NCBI GenBank assembly: GCA_937873245.1 | Contig: CALMVY010000326.1 | Location: forward strand, 1-5,387 | DNA from: an uncultured Arthrobacter sp. | GTDB lineage: Bacteria; Actinomycetota; Actinomycetes; Actinomycetales; Micrococcaceae | Direction: 5' to 3' | DNA length: 5,387 nt | In this document: positions 1-5,205 of the stretch, piece after piece | Position numbering within the stretch: the first letter of the stretch is position 1 | How the letters are laid out: every line of letters begins with the position of its first letter | Program-made: the position numbers and the translations under genes | The notes under the pieces: model-generated | What the model was told of the DNA's origin: nothing | Database searches by the model: none | The model's input: the letters and a program-made list of their open reading frames with translations, nothing else

Positions 1-158
1 CACAACGCGATGTAGACGAGCTCGCCGACGCCGAAGAGGCCGAAGAACGCGAATCCGAGGCGGACCAGCGTCACGGAGATGCCGAAGCGGCCGGCAATGG
101 CCGCGCAGACTCCCGCGATGATCTTGCGGTTCCGTGGCCGCAGCAGTGATTGTTCCAT
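1..158 (-). CDS. PspC-domain membrane protein (C-terminus cut by window edge)
   Basis: Translating the minus strand from the ATG at 158-156 gives 52 codons without a stop, running off the left edge. The protein begins MEQSLLRPRNRKIIAGVCAA and continues with IAGRFGISVTLVRLGFAFFGLFG. This is the typical PspC N-terminal pattern: a basic RPxNRKIIAGVCAxIA segment, then FGIxxTLVRL, then a hydrophobic helix starting near residue 35. PspC-domain proteins are small inner-membrane proteins; PspC itself takes part in the phage-shock envelope-stress response, but many actinobacterial stand-alone copies have no assigned role. No clear Shine-Dalgarno sequence precedes the ATG, so the start rests on domain alignment. 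The gene is divergent from the secreted protein at 346. Domain assignment is fairly secure; total length and function cannot be seen here. Confidence 0.82.
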   Translation of the reverse strand, partial: MEQSLLRPRNRKIIAGVCAAIAGRFGISVTLVRLGFAFFGLFGVGELVYIAL

Positions 159-273
159 CCAGCCAAGGTAGCAGTGCGGGTGCGTCAGGAGAACAGCCGG
201 AGCCCAGCCCCAGCCGATGAGTTCCTGTTCCAGATGCAAGGGAGGGCTGGCGTACTCCCACGGCGCCGATCCA

Positions 274-302
274 AGGTTTTCCCAACCTCGCGCTCATATG
301 AT
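274..302 (+). promoter_or_regulatory. Candidate promoter for the secreted-protein gene
   Basis: TATGAT at 297-302 is one base from the TATAAT -10 consensus. No good TTGACA lies 16-18 bases upstream; the -35 region at 274-279 reads AGGTTT. That position also starts a short inverted repeat, AGGTT (274-278) and AACCT (284-288), which could be a binding site or chance. The -10 lies 44 bases before the ATG at 346. Inferred from hexamer match only. Confidence 0.35.
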
Positions 303-345
303 CCTCAAGCCGTGAGGGCCCGCGGTCTGAGGTAAGAGAGGCGCC

Positions 346-987
346 ATGAAAAAGACAGCACTCGGTGTCCTGGCGCTGGCCGGAACACTCGCCCTTCAAT
401 TCGCTGGCGCCGGACCGAGCACCGCGGCGGAGCGGCGCGTCATTGCGAAAACCGTGGTGCGAGGCGAGGTACTGACCGCGGAATTCGACCACACGGATGG
501 GTGCATTCAGACGAGGGTCAGCGTGTTCGGAGGCGTCATAACGGTCCGCGGAGCGACTACGCCCGACAAAGTAGGCTTTGTGGCTGTCACGCAAGTTAAC
601 ACCTGCACACAAACAACACTGATCGACGGGGATGGGGAGACGAGTACTCTGAACTTGGTCGTTCCGAACGGGCTGGCCAAAGGACAGCTGAAGATGTCCC
701 TGGAATTCACGAACTATGCCGACCCCGCCAACCCGGTAGTTTCGCCGATGGCCGCCGACCTGTCCTTCCGGGCGACGGATCGGGCGACCAGGACTTTCGA
801 AAAGACTAAATTCGTTTCCGAGGGCATCCGCTTTGTTTCGTCGGCTAAAACCAAGAGCCGGACGGGCTCTGCCACCGGTACGGTAACCCTTGGGGCTCAA
901 CGTCTGGTTCCGCCGGCTATTCCGGCGTACTACGCAATGATCGCCTGGGCTGACAGCAAAGAGAAGTCGGTAGCCCGCCCCAATTAG
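346..987 (+). CDS. Secreted protein of unknown function
   Basis: This 213-residue protein is not one I recognise. It has a clear Sec-type signal peptide: MKK at the start, a hydrophobic core at about residues 5-22, and a likely signal peptidase I site after Ala27 or Ala28 (PSTAA then ER). There is no lipobox cysteine and no later transmembrane helix, so it is probably released or wall-associated. The mature part is rich in Thr, Val and Gly with alternating hydrophobic residues, suggesting a beta-sandwich. It has only two cysteines, Cys53 and Cys87, well placed for one disulfide outside the cell. The C-terminal end is basic (KEKSVARPN). GAGAGG at 336-341 is a plausible ribosome site four bases before the ATG, supporting this start. 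The gene uses more A/T-ending codons than its neighbours, which may point to recent acquisition or low expression. It stands alone between a divergent gene and a PF07929 gene 47 bases downstream. Confidence 0.8.
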   Translation: MKKTALGVLALAGTLALQFAGAGPSTAAERRVIAKTVVRGEVLTAEFDHTDGCIQTRVSVFGGVITVRGATTPDKVGFVAVTQVNTCTQTTLIDGDGETSTLNLVVPNGLAKGQLKMSLEFTNYADPANPVVSPMAADLSFRATDRATRTFEKTKFVSEGIRFVSSAKTKSRTGSATGTVTLGAQRLVPPAIPAYYAMIAWADSKEKSVARPN

Positions 988-1007
988 CGCTCAGCAGCTC
1001 GTGTTTC

Positions 1008-1024
1008 CCGGGCCGACGGCCCGG
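1008..1024 (+). other. Small GC-rich hairpin between the secreted-protein gene and the PF07929 gene
   Basis: CCGGGCC at 1008-1014 is the exact reverse complement of GGCCCGG at 1018-1024, leaving a three-base loop (GAC). No T-run follows. It lies 21 bases after the stop of the secreted-protein gene and 10 bases before the ATG at 1035. It could be a weak terminator for the upstream gene, or it could lower translation of the downstream gene if both are on one transcript. The pairing is seen directly; the role is inferred. Confidence 0.4.
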
Positions 1025-1034
1025 CTCTGGCACA

Positions 1035-2309
1035 ATGACCGGCATGGACTCTCCCGCGCCTGCCCTTCCAGCGGCAGTCCCTGCCTTCGATCTTCGCGTC
1101 AGCATCCAGGACACCGAACCCGAAATCTGGCGGCGCCTGCTCGTGCCGGAAACCATCACCGTCCCGGAACTGCACCGGGTCCTCCAGACGGCCTTCGGCT
1201 GGGAGAACCGCCACCTCTTCGGCATCCGGTGTGTGGACCGGCTCGGCCAGCCCCGCGTCATCATCGGCCCCGACGACGCGGCGGAGGAGATGGGCGACGA
1301 GCCGGCATCCGGCGTCGTGCTCTGTGAACTCCTGGACGCGCAGCGGACCGGCACGCTCGAGTACGAATACGACTTTGGCGATGCCTGGACGCACCTCGTT
1401 GAGGTGATGGGCCCGGCCGAACTGCCGGCGGGTGCCGTTCGCTGCATCGGCGGCGCCAACCGGGGACCGGTGGAGGACGCCGGCGGGACCTCCGGCTATG
1501 CGCGCCTCATTGAGGCCCTGGCCGACCCTGCGGATGAGCAACACCAGGAGCTCTCCGACTGGTACGAGTTCGCGACGGGCCAGGACGCCGGCACCTTTGC
1601 GCCCTACGTGTTCGACGCCGGGGCGCTCAGCATCCGCCTGGACGAACTGGCGAAACGACTCTGGCCGGAACCGCCCACGGACGAGGAGGTCGACGCCGTC
1701 GTCCGTCCCGTGCAGTGGCTGCTGAACCAGGCGGGCGCCGACGGACTGCAATTAACCCAGGACGGCTACCTCAAACCCGCCGTGGTCAGCCAGACCGTCC
1801 GCGAACTCGGGTGGGCCTACCGCTGGCCCGGAGCGGCGAACCGCGAAAGCCAGACCCTGCCGGTTCTGATGCTCCGGCAGCAGCTGCAAACGTGGAAGCT
1901 GCTGCGGAAGAGCAAGGGCCGGCTGGTCCTGTCGCCGGCGGGACGCAAGATGCACGACGGCGGCCGCCCCCTGTGGGACTTCGTCGCCACCGCTGTGGCC
2001 TTCCCGGCGGACGAGGCGGCGGCCCTGGTGACCCGCATCGCGGTCCACTGGCTGCTTGAGGGCTCCACCCCGTCCTGGGACCAGCGGCAACGGATCATCG
2101 CGGACATGCTGAACGCGGCCGGCTTCCGGGTGGGCCATGGAAAGCCGGTCCCGCTGGACGTCGCCCGGGACCTCTATGCGGACGTGCGCTGGACGTTGGA
2201 CTGCCTGCAGCTGAAAGTTCCGGAACGCACGTTCAGTGACGGGGCGGCCCTGACAGACGGCGGACGAAAGTTCCTCCTGCACGTTCAGGGGCTGCTCGAG
2301 GGCGTGTGA
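1035..2309 (+). CDS. Plasmid pRiA4b ORF-3-like (PF07929) family protein with extended C-terminal region
   Basis: The N-terminal part, about residues 17-160 of 424, carries the PF07929 pattern: FDLRVSIQDTEPEIWRRLLVP near the start, LHRVLQTAFGWENRHLFGI (residues 46-64), YEYDFGDAWTH (110-120) and CIGGANRGPVEDAGGTSGY (137-155). The family is named after an Agrobacterium rhizogenes plasmid ORF and is related to the IS1096 passenger protein; its biochemical activity is not established. Residues from about 210 to 424 form a second region, mostly helical by composition, that I cannot assign. It contains two similar patterns, QLTQDGYLKPAVV (239-251) and LVLSPAGRKMHDG (297-309), the first of a kind often seen in winged-helix-like wings. 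The ATG at 1035 has no visible Shine-Dalgarno sequence, and a second in-frame ATG lies at 1044, so initiation could be at either or leaderless. No transposase, terminal repeat or target duplication is visible nearby, so this looks like a resident chromosomal gene. Confidence 0.88.
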   Translation: MTGMDSPAPALPAAVPAFDLRVSIQDTEPEIWRRLLVPETITVPELHRVLQTAFGWENRHLFGIRCVDRLGQPRVIIGPDDAAEEMGDEPASGVVLCELLDAQRTGTLEYEYDFGDAWTHLVEVMGPAELPAGAVRCIGGANRGPVEDAGGTSGYARLIEALADPADEQHQELSDWYEFATGQDAGTFAPYVFDAGALSIRLDELAKRLWPEPPTDEEVDAVVRPVQWLLNQAGADGLQLTQDGYLKPAVVSQTVRELGWAYRWPGAANRESQTLPVLMLRQQLQTWKLLRKSKGRLVLSPAGRKMHDGGRPLWDFVATAVAFPADEAAALVTRIAVHWLLEGSTPSWDQRQRIIADMLNAAGFRVGHGKPVPLDVARDLYADVRWTLDCLQLKVPERTFSDGAALTDGGRKFLLHVQGLLEGV

Positions 2310-2340
2310 GCGCATCTCATGTAGGTGCCGCCCCACAATG

Positions 2341-2382
2341 CCAGTGGGCCCCTCCCGGACGATCCCGGGAAGGGCCCACTGG
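2341..2382. terminator. Bidirectional terminator hairpin between convergent genes
   Basis: CCAGTGGGCCC (2341-2351) pairs perfectly with GGGCCCACTGG (2372-2382). After one C/A mismatch, TCCCGG (2353-2358) pairs with CCGGGA (2365-2370), closing a six-base loop at 2359-2364. That gives 17 base pairs with one interruption. It lies 31 bases after the stop of the PF07929 gene and 17 bases beyond the stop of the SDR gene on the other strand. T-runs are poor on both sides (TATTTC on the plus strand), as is common in high-GC actinobacteria. The symmetry and the position between two stop codons make a shared terminator the best reading. Confidence 0.85.
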
Positions 2383-2399
2383 TATTTCGAGGGTGGAAC

Positions 2400-3293
2400 C
2401 TACGGCGTCGGCAAGCCGCCGTTGACGTTGAGGGTCTCACCGATCACGTAGCTGGACTCGGCCGAGGCCAGGAACACGTACGCCGGGGCGAGCTCGGCCG
2501 GCTGGCCGGCACGGCCCAGCGGCGTCTCCACGCCGAACTCCGGCAGGTCCTCGGTCGGCTGCCCGCCGCTGGCTTGGAGAGGAGTCCAGATCGGCCCGGG
2601 CGCCACCGCGTTGACCCGGATGCCCTTGGGCGCGAGCTGCTGCGCCAAACCCTTGGTGAAGTTGTTGATCGCACCCTTGGTGGAGGCGTAGTCCACCAGG
2701 GTCTCCGAGGGGCTGTAGGCCTGAATGGAGGTCGTGTTGATGATGGCGGCCCCGGCCGGCAGGTGCGGCAGGGCCTCCTTGGTGAGCCAGAACATCGCGT
2801 AGACGTTCGTCTTGTAGGTGTGGTCGAACTCGACGTCCGTGATGTCGTCCAGCGCCTTCTGCGCCACCTGCTTGCCGGCGTTGTTGACCAGGATATCGAG
2901 GCCACCCAGCTCCCGCACGGCGGTCTCGACGAGGGCGCGGCACGCCGCGGAATCCTTCAAATCGCCCGGAACCTTGACCGCCCTGCGGCCGGCTTTCTCA
3001 ATCAGGTTCGCGATCCGGGCCGCGTCCTCTTCCTCCTCCGGGAGGTAGGACATGACGACGTCGGCACCCTCTCGGGCGAAGGCGATCGCCGTCGCGGCGC
3101 CGATGCCGGAGTCCGCGCCGGTGATGAGCGCCTTGCGCCCCTCCAGCCGGCCGGTGCCGCGGTAGGTGTCCTCGCCCAGGTCTGCCTTCGGGGTCAGCTC
3201 AGCATCCAGACCGGGTTCCGGCTGGCTCTGCTCGGGCGGTTCGATCTGCTCATACGCCGTAACGGGGTTCCTGAACGTGTACTGGTCAGTCAT
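2400..3293 (-). CDS. SDR family oxidoreductase, general stress protein 39-like
   Basis: This 297-residue protein is a classical short-chain dehydrogenase/reductase with an N-terminal extension. The NAD(P)-binding glycine motif TGADSGIG is at residues 58-65, NNAG at 137-140 and the structural Asn at 163. The catalytic Ser is 189 (INTTSIQAY), with Tyr202 and Lys206 in YASTK, and the PG motif at 232-233 (APGPIWTP). All four catalytic-tetrad residues (Asn, Ser, Tyr, Lys) are present, so it should be active; the substrate cannot be read from sequence. The roughly 45-residue Pro/Glu-rich leader before the Rossmann fold (TFRNP, PPEQSQPEPG), together with GRKALITGADSGIG, matches the B. subtilis GSP39/YhdF and E. 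coli YghA subgroup, often associated with general stress. On the minus strand GGAGGAG (3304-3298) lies four bases before the ATG, firmly supporting the start. A 14-bp palindrome lies 84 bases upstream. The gene is convergent with the PF07929 gene and divergent from alx. Confidence 0.93.
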   Translation of the reverse strand: MTDQYTFRNPVTAYEQIEPPEQSQPEPGLDAELTPKADLGEDTYRGTGRLEGRKALITGADSGIGAATAIAFAREGADVVMSYLPEEEEDAARIANLIEKAGRRAVKVPGDLKDSAACRALVETAVRELGGLDILVNNAGKQVAQKALDDITDVEFDHTYKTNVYAMFWLTKEALPHLPAGAAIINTTSIQAYSPSETLVDYASTKGAINNFTKGLAQQLAPKGIRVNAVAPGPIWTPLQASGGQPTEDLPEFGVETPLGRAGQPAELAPAYVFLASAESSYVIGETLNVNGGLPTP

Positions 3294-3297
3294 CGTG

Positions 3298-3304
3298 CTC
3301 CTCC
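3298..3304 (-). promoter_or_regulatory. Ribosome binding site of the SDR gene
   Basis: The minus strand reads GGAGGAG followed by CACG and ATG. This is the strongest Shine-Dalgarno sequence in the window, and it fixes the SDR start at 3293. Confidence 0.85.
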
Positions 3305-3376
3305 GGATCGTTGCGTTCTGCCCGGCCGTGCCAAATTGCTGCGGCCGGCGGCCGGGCGGGTTAATCCCACAACATG

Positions 3377-3390
3377 CTAAGCATGCTTAG
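3377..3390. promoter_or_regulatory. Perfect 14-bp palindrome, candidate operator
   Basis: CTAAGCATGCTTAG is identical to its own reverse complement. It also forms the second part of an imperfect 9-bp tandem repeat, CATGCTAAG (3373-3381) and CATGCTTAG (3382-3390), which differ at one base. It is A/T-rich within a GC-rich region and lies between divergent genes, 84 bases before the SDR start and about 96 bases before the riboswitch. Uninterrupted palindromes of this size are typical sites for dimeric winged-helix regulators such as the MarR family. It would most naturally overlap the SDR promoter, although I cannot place clear -35/-10 hexamers. The palindrome is seen; its regulatory role is inferred. 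Confidence 0.55.
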
Positions 3391-3458
3391 TAATCAGCCT
3401 AGTCACCGCGGTCCAATGCGCGCAATGCGGGCCGGCACGCGGAGCACCATTGCCGCCA

Positions 3459-3480
3459 TAGGTGAAATGTGCTTCACTTA
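3459..3480. promoter_or_regulatory. Inverted repeat just upstream of the riboswitch, possible regulator site in the alx promoter
   Basis: TAGGTGAA (3459-3466) and TTCACTTA (3473-3480) form an inverted repeat with one mismatch in eight, separated by six bases (ATGTGC). It ends eight bases before the first paired base of the riboswitch, so it must overlap the -10/start region of the alx transcript. A possible -35 is TTGCCG at 3450-3455, but no convincing -10 can be named. The size and position suit a metalloregulator or other dimeric repressor; its identity cannot be told from the sequence. Confidence 0.35.
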
Positions 3481-3485
3481 TTGGC

Positions 3486-3580
3486 ACGGAGGGGAGTATC
3501 CCCGCAATGTCCCGTCGTCAATACGGCCGACCCTGAGCGGCCCGGCGGGACAGGCCCTGAGGGCCGGGAAAGACCTCCAG
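3486..3580 (+). ncRNA. yybP-ykoY manganese riboswitch
   Basis: The conserved L1 segment GGGGAGTA (3491-3498) and L3 segment CGTCAATACG (3516-3525) are both present, as is the 3' AAGACCTCC ending (3570-3578) typical of this class (Rfam RF00080). Helices can be drawn by eye. P1 pairs GGAGG (3488-3492) with CCTCC (3574-3578). The next helix pairs GTCCCG (3509-3514) with CGGGAC (3546-3551). An inner hairpin pairs GGCCG (3525-3529) with CGGCC (3538-3542). The last hairpin pairs GGCCC (3553-3557) with GGGCC (3561-3565). In characterised members, Mn2+ binds where L1 and L3 dock and switches on Mn export or TerC/Alx genes. Here it lies directly upstream of a TerC/Alx gene, the expected partner. The exact ends of the element are approximate. 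Confidence 0.94.
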
Positions 3581-3600
3581 TTGGTTGAACTGACTGGAAG
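3576..3600 (+). promoter_or_regulatory. Probable expression platform and Shine-Dalgarno region of alx
   Basis: TCCAGT (3576-3581) can pair with ACTGGA (3593-3598). This helix shares three bases with the 3' strand of riboswitch P1 (3574-3578) and covers the GGA of the only Shine-Dalgarno-like sequence, GGAAG at 3596-3600. P1 formation and this helix therefore exclude each other. Metal binding that stabilises P1 would free the ribosome site, giving an ON switch, in agreement with known members of the class. No T-run that would suggest a transcription terminator is present. A second small hairpin, CAGTT (3578-3582) with AACTG (3588-3592), is also possible. The pairings are seen; the switching model is inferred. 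Confidence 0.5.
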
Positions 3601-3612
3601 CGGGTGTTCCTC

Positions 3613-4746
3613 ATGAATGTTCCTCTTTGGGCCTGGTTGGCCGTTCTTGCCCTTATTTTCCTGATGCTGGCCGTCGACCTTTTCGCGCACCGCAGGGCGC
3701 CCGTCATCGGTGTCCGGGAAGCCGCGCTGTGGTCCGGCCTGTGGGTCGCCGTTGGCGTGGGGTTCGGCGCCCTGGTCTGGCAAAGCTACGGAGCGGAATT
3801 CGGCCAGCAGTACTTCGCCGGGTACCTGATCGAAAAATCCCTGGCGGTGGACAACGTGTTCATCTGGGCGATCATCTTTACGTACTTCGGCGTTCCCCGC
3901 GAATACCAGCACCGCGTGTTGTTCTTCGGGGTGCTGGGCGCCCTGGTCTTCCGCGGCATCTTCATCGCCGCGGGCTCCGCCATCATCGCCAGTGCCGGAT
4001 GGGTGCTGTACCTCTTTGCCGCGTTCCTGCTCTTCACCGGCTACCGGATGATCCGCCACCGCAACGACCACCTTGACCCGGAAAAGTCCCGGGTCCTGCA
4101 GCTCTTCCGCCGGCGCGTGCCCATGACGGATGACTTCCACGGCCAGCGCTTCCTGATCCGCAAGAACGGCGCGGTTCTTGCCACCCCGCTGCTGGCCGTG
4201 CTGGTCCTCATCGAGGTCACCGACATCATCTTCGCCGTGGACTCCATCCCCGCGATCTTCGCCGTCACGGACGAGGTGTTCCTGGTCTTCACCGCCAACG
4301 CCTTCGCCATTCTGGGGCTCCGGGCCATGTACTTCCTGCTCGCTGACCTGATCCACCGCTTCATTTACCTGAAGATCGGCCTGGCGCTCGTCCTCATCTG
4401 GGTCGGCATCAAAATGCTCCTCAAAATCGATATCTACTACATCCCCACCCCGCTGTCCCTGGCCGTCATTGCCACTATCCTGGGCGCATCCATCGGGGCA
4501 AGCCTCTGGGCCACCCGCGGCCAGGCCCGAAAAGCGCCCGCGGCGCCGGCGAACCCTCCATTCGGTACGGCGACACCTGCGGACCTCGCCGCGTTGGAAC
4601 CGCTCTGGCGGCGAGCCCGCGCCGGCGTGACAGCTGAGATGTCACGCGGCCCGGAGACCGACGCCGGGGAGACCGGCGGCGGGGAGGCCGACGCCGGCGA
4701 GGCCGACGCCGACCCGCCTGAACCGGCAGGACGTGGGCGCGCGTGA
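3613..4746 (+). CDS. alx: TerC/Alx family metal homeostasis membrane protein
   Basis: This 377-residue integral membrane protein has about nine hydrophobic helices and TerC-family motifs. These include LAVDLFAHR (19-27), the acidic membrane motif EKSLAVDNVFIWA (74-86), RVLFFGVLGALVFRG (101-115), and EVTDIIFAVDSIPAIFAVTD (201-220), followed by the conserved ANAFAILGLRAMYFLLADLI. The intramembrane Asp residues at 80, 204 and 210 are the likely metal ligands. Characterised relatives (E. coli Alx, B. subtilis MeeF/MeeY) handle Mn2+ export or metal supply to secreted enzymes. The yybP-ykoY riboswitch upstream supports the Alx subgroup. Residues from about 303 form a cytoplasmic, probably disordered tail ending in an acidic repeat, longer than the family core requires. 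I chose ATG 3613 because MNVPLWAWLAVLA matches a typical family N-terminus; an in-frame GTG at 3604 would add three residues. The spacing of GGAAG (3596-3600) is poor for both starts. The stop overlaps the next gene. Confidence 0.93.
   Translation: MNVPLWAWLAVLALIFLMLAVDLFAHRRAPVIGVREAALWSGLWVAVGVGFGALVWQSYGAEFGQQYFAGYLIEKSLAVDNVFIWAIIFTYFGVPREYQHRVLFFGVLGALVFRGIFIAAGSAIIASAGWVLYLFAAFLLFTGYRMIRHRNDHLDPEKSRVLQLFRRRVPMTDDFHGQRFLIRKNGAVLATPLLAVLVLIEVTDIIFAVDSIPAIFAVTDEVFLVFTANAFAILGLRAMYFLLADLIHRFIYLKIGLALVLIWVGIKMLLKIDIYYIPTPLSLAVIATILGASIGASLWATRGQARKAPAAPANPPFGTATPADLAALEPLWRRARAGVTAEMSRGPETDAGETGGGEADAGEADADPPEPAGRGRA
4654..4713 (+). repeat. Four imperfect 15-bp tandem repeats inside the alx C-terminus
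   Basis: Units begin at 4654, 4669, 4684 and 4699: GAGACCGACGCCGGG, GAGACCGGCGGCGGG, GAGGCCGACGCCGGC and GAGGCCGACGCCGAC. They are in frame and encode ETDAG, ETGGG, EADAG and EADAD, an acidic flexible tail at residues 348-367. Because the unit is a multiple of three, copy number could vary without breaking the frame or the overlap with the next gene. Confidence 0.85.
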
Positions 4747-5090
4747 ACGAGGACGCCGCGCAGACAGGGTCCCGCCCGGGCTGGACCTTCCTCACGAACC
4801 ACGGGCACGTCCTGTTGGCCGTGGCGGCAGATTCGGAAGCCCGCGTCACCGACCTCGCTGCAACGGTGGGCATCACGCCGCGATCAGTCCTGCTGATCCT
4901 CAAGGACCTCGAGGATGGAGGCTACCTGCACCGCCGGCGGGAGGGGCGGCGGACCCGCTACGTGATCGAACCCCATCAGCATTTCCGCCACCCCGCCGAC
5001 GCGCATCGGGAGATTGACGGATTGATCGGTCTCTTCTCCGGTCCCGCCGCCCCGGTCGGGGAGTGGCCGGGGGCGGGCCGGGACAGGTGA
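4743..5090 (+). CDS. Small winged-helix (MarR-like) transcriptional regulator
   Basis: This 115-residue protein starts at GTG 4743, whose last two bases are shared with the TGA stop of alx (a GTGA four-base overlap), so translation is probably coupled. WTFLTNHGHVLLAVA (14-28) forms the first helix, VTDLAATVGITPRSVLLIL (35-53) the helix-turn-helix, KDLEDGGYLHRRREGRRTRY (54-73) the end of the recognition helix and the basic wing, and PHQHFRHPADAH (77-88) a His-rich stretch before a short C-terminal helix. The fold and size fit the compact single-domain wHTH proteins annotated as MarR-type or winged-helix in actinobacteria. No dimerisation or ligand domain is present beyond the last 30 residues. 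Co-expression with a Mn-riboswitch gene suggests a role in metal or stress response, but the target is unknown; candidate sites are the inverted repeats at 3377-3390 and 3459-3480. His78, His80, His83 and His88 could bind metal, which is speculative. Confidence 0.85.
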   Translation: MNEDAAQTGSRPGWTFLTNHGHVLLAVAADSEARVTDLAATVGITPRSVLLILKDLEDGGYLHRRREGRRTRYVIEPHQHFRHPADAHREIDGLIGLFSGPAAPVGEWPGAGRDR

Positions 5091-5107
5091 CGCACCGCAC
5101 AGGAGCC

Positions 5108-5136
5108 CGCCTCCGCCGGCCCGGCCGGCGGAGGCG
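5108..5136 (+). terminator. GC-rich terminator after the alx-regulator operon
   Basis: CGCCTCCGCCGG (5108-5119) pairs perfectly with CCGGCGGAGGCG (5125-5136), a 12-bp stem with a five-base loop, starting 18 bases after the regulator stop. The following bases are T-containing (TGTCTGTCTGCCTGGTTT) but not a true T-run, as is usual for terminators in GC-rich actinobacteria. It insulates the operon from the strong promoter region to its right. Confidence 0.82.
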
Positions 5137-5166
5137 TGTCTGTCTGCCTGGTTTCCGCGTGGTGGC

Positions 5167-5200
5167 GGGGTTTTTGGGGGTGTGGGTGGGGTGTGGTGGG
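5167..5200 (+). other. G-rich tract with quadruplex-forming potential
   Basis: Five G-runs of three or more occur close together: 5167-5170, 5176-5180, 5184-5186, 5188-5191 and 5198-5200, with linkers of 5, 3, 1 and 6 bases. This satisfies the usual G3+N1-7 rule. The wider stretch 5161-5225 is almost only G and T on the plus strand, a strong strand asymmetry. It lies immediately upstream of the promoter at 5206-5234. The pattern is seen; folding in the cell is not shown. Confidence 0.6.
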
Positions 5201-5205
5201 TGGAT

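Noticed and set aside
150..335. 61-codon plus-strand open frame
   Set aside because: It overlaps the start of the PspC gene, has no ribosome site, reads as low-complexity Arg/Pro/Ser, and covers the promoter region of the secreted-protein gene.
984..1751. 255-codon minus-strand open frame opposite the PF07929 gene
   Set aside because: Long antisense frames are common in GC-rich coding DNA. The plus-strand product has recognisable family motifs, and this one does not.
1035..2309. Active IS1096-type mobile element
   Set aside because: PF07929 proteins are linked to IS1096, but no transposase, terminal inverted repeats or target duplication were seen around this gene.
2325..3380. 351-codon plus-strand open frame opposite the SDR gene
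   Set aside because: It is longer than the SDR but is its antisense shadow. The SDR has a complete catalytic tetrad and a strong ribosome site; this frame would also run through the terminator and the SDR promoter region.
3374..3616. 80-codon plus-strand open frame across the intergenic region
   Set aside because: It covers the palindrome and the riboswitch, whose conserved structure explains the sequence better, and it has no protein-like features.
3478..4356. 292-codon minus-strand open frame opposite alx
   Set aside because: It is composed of Glu/Asp/Gly/His/Gln-rich low-complexity sequence, typical of the antisense of a hydrophobic membrane protein, and it would overlap the riboswitch.
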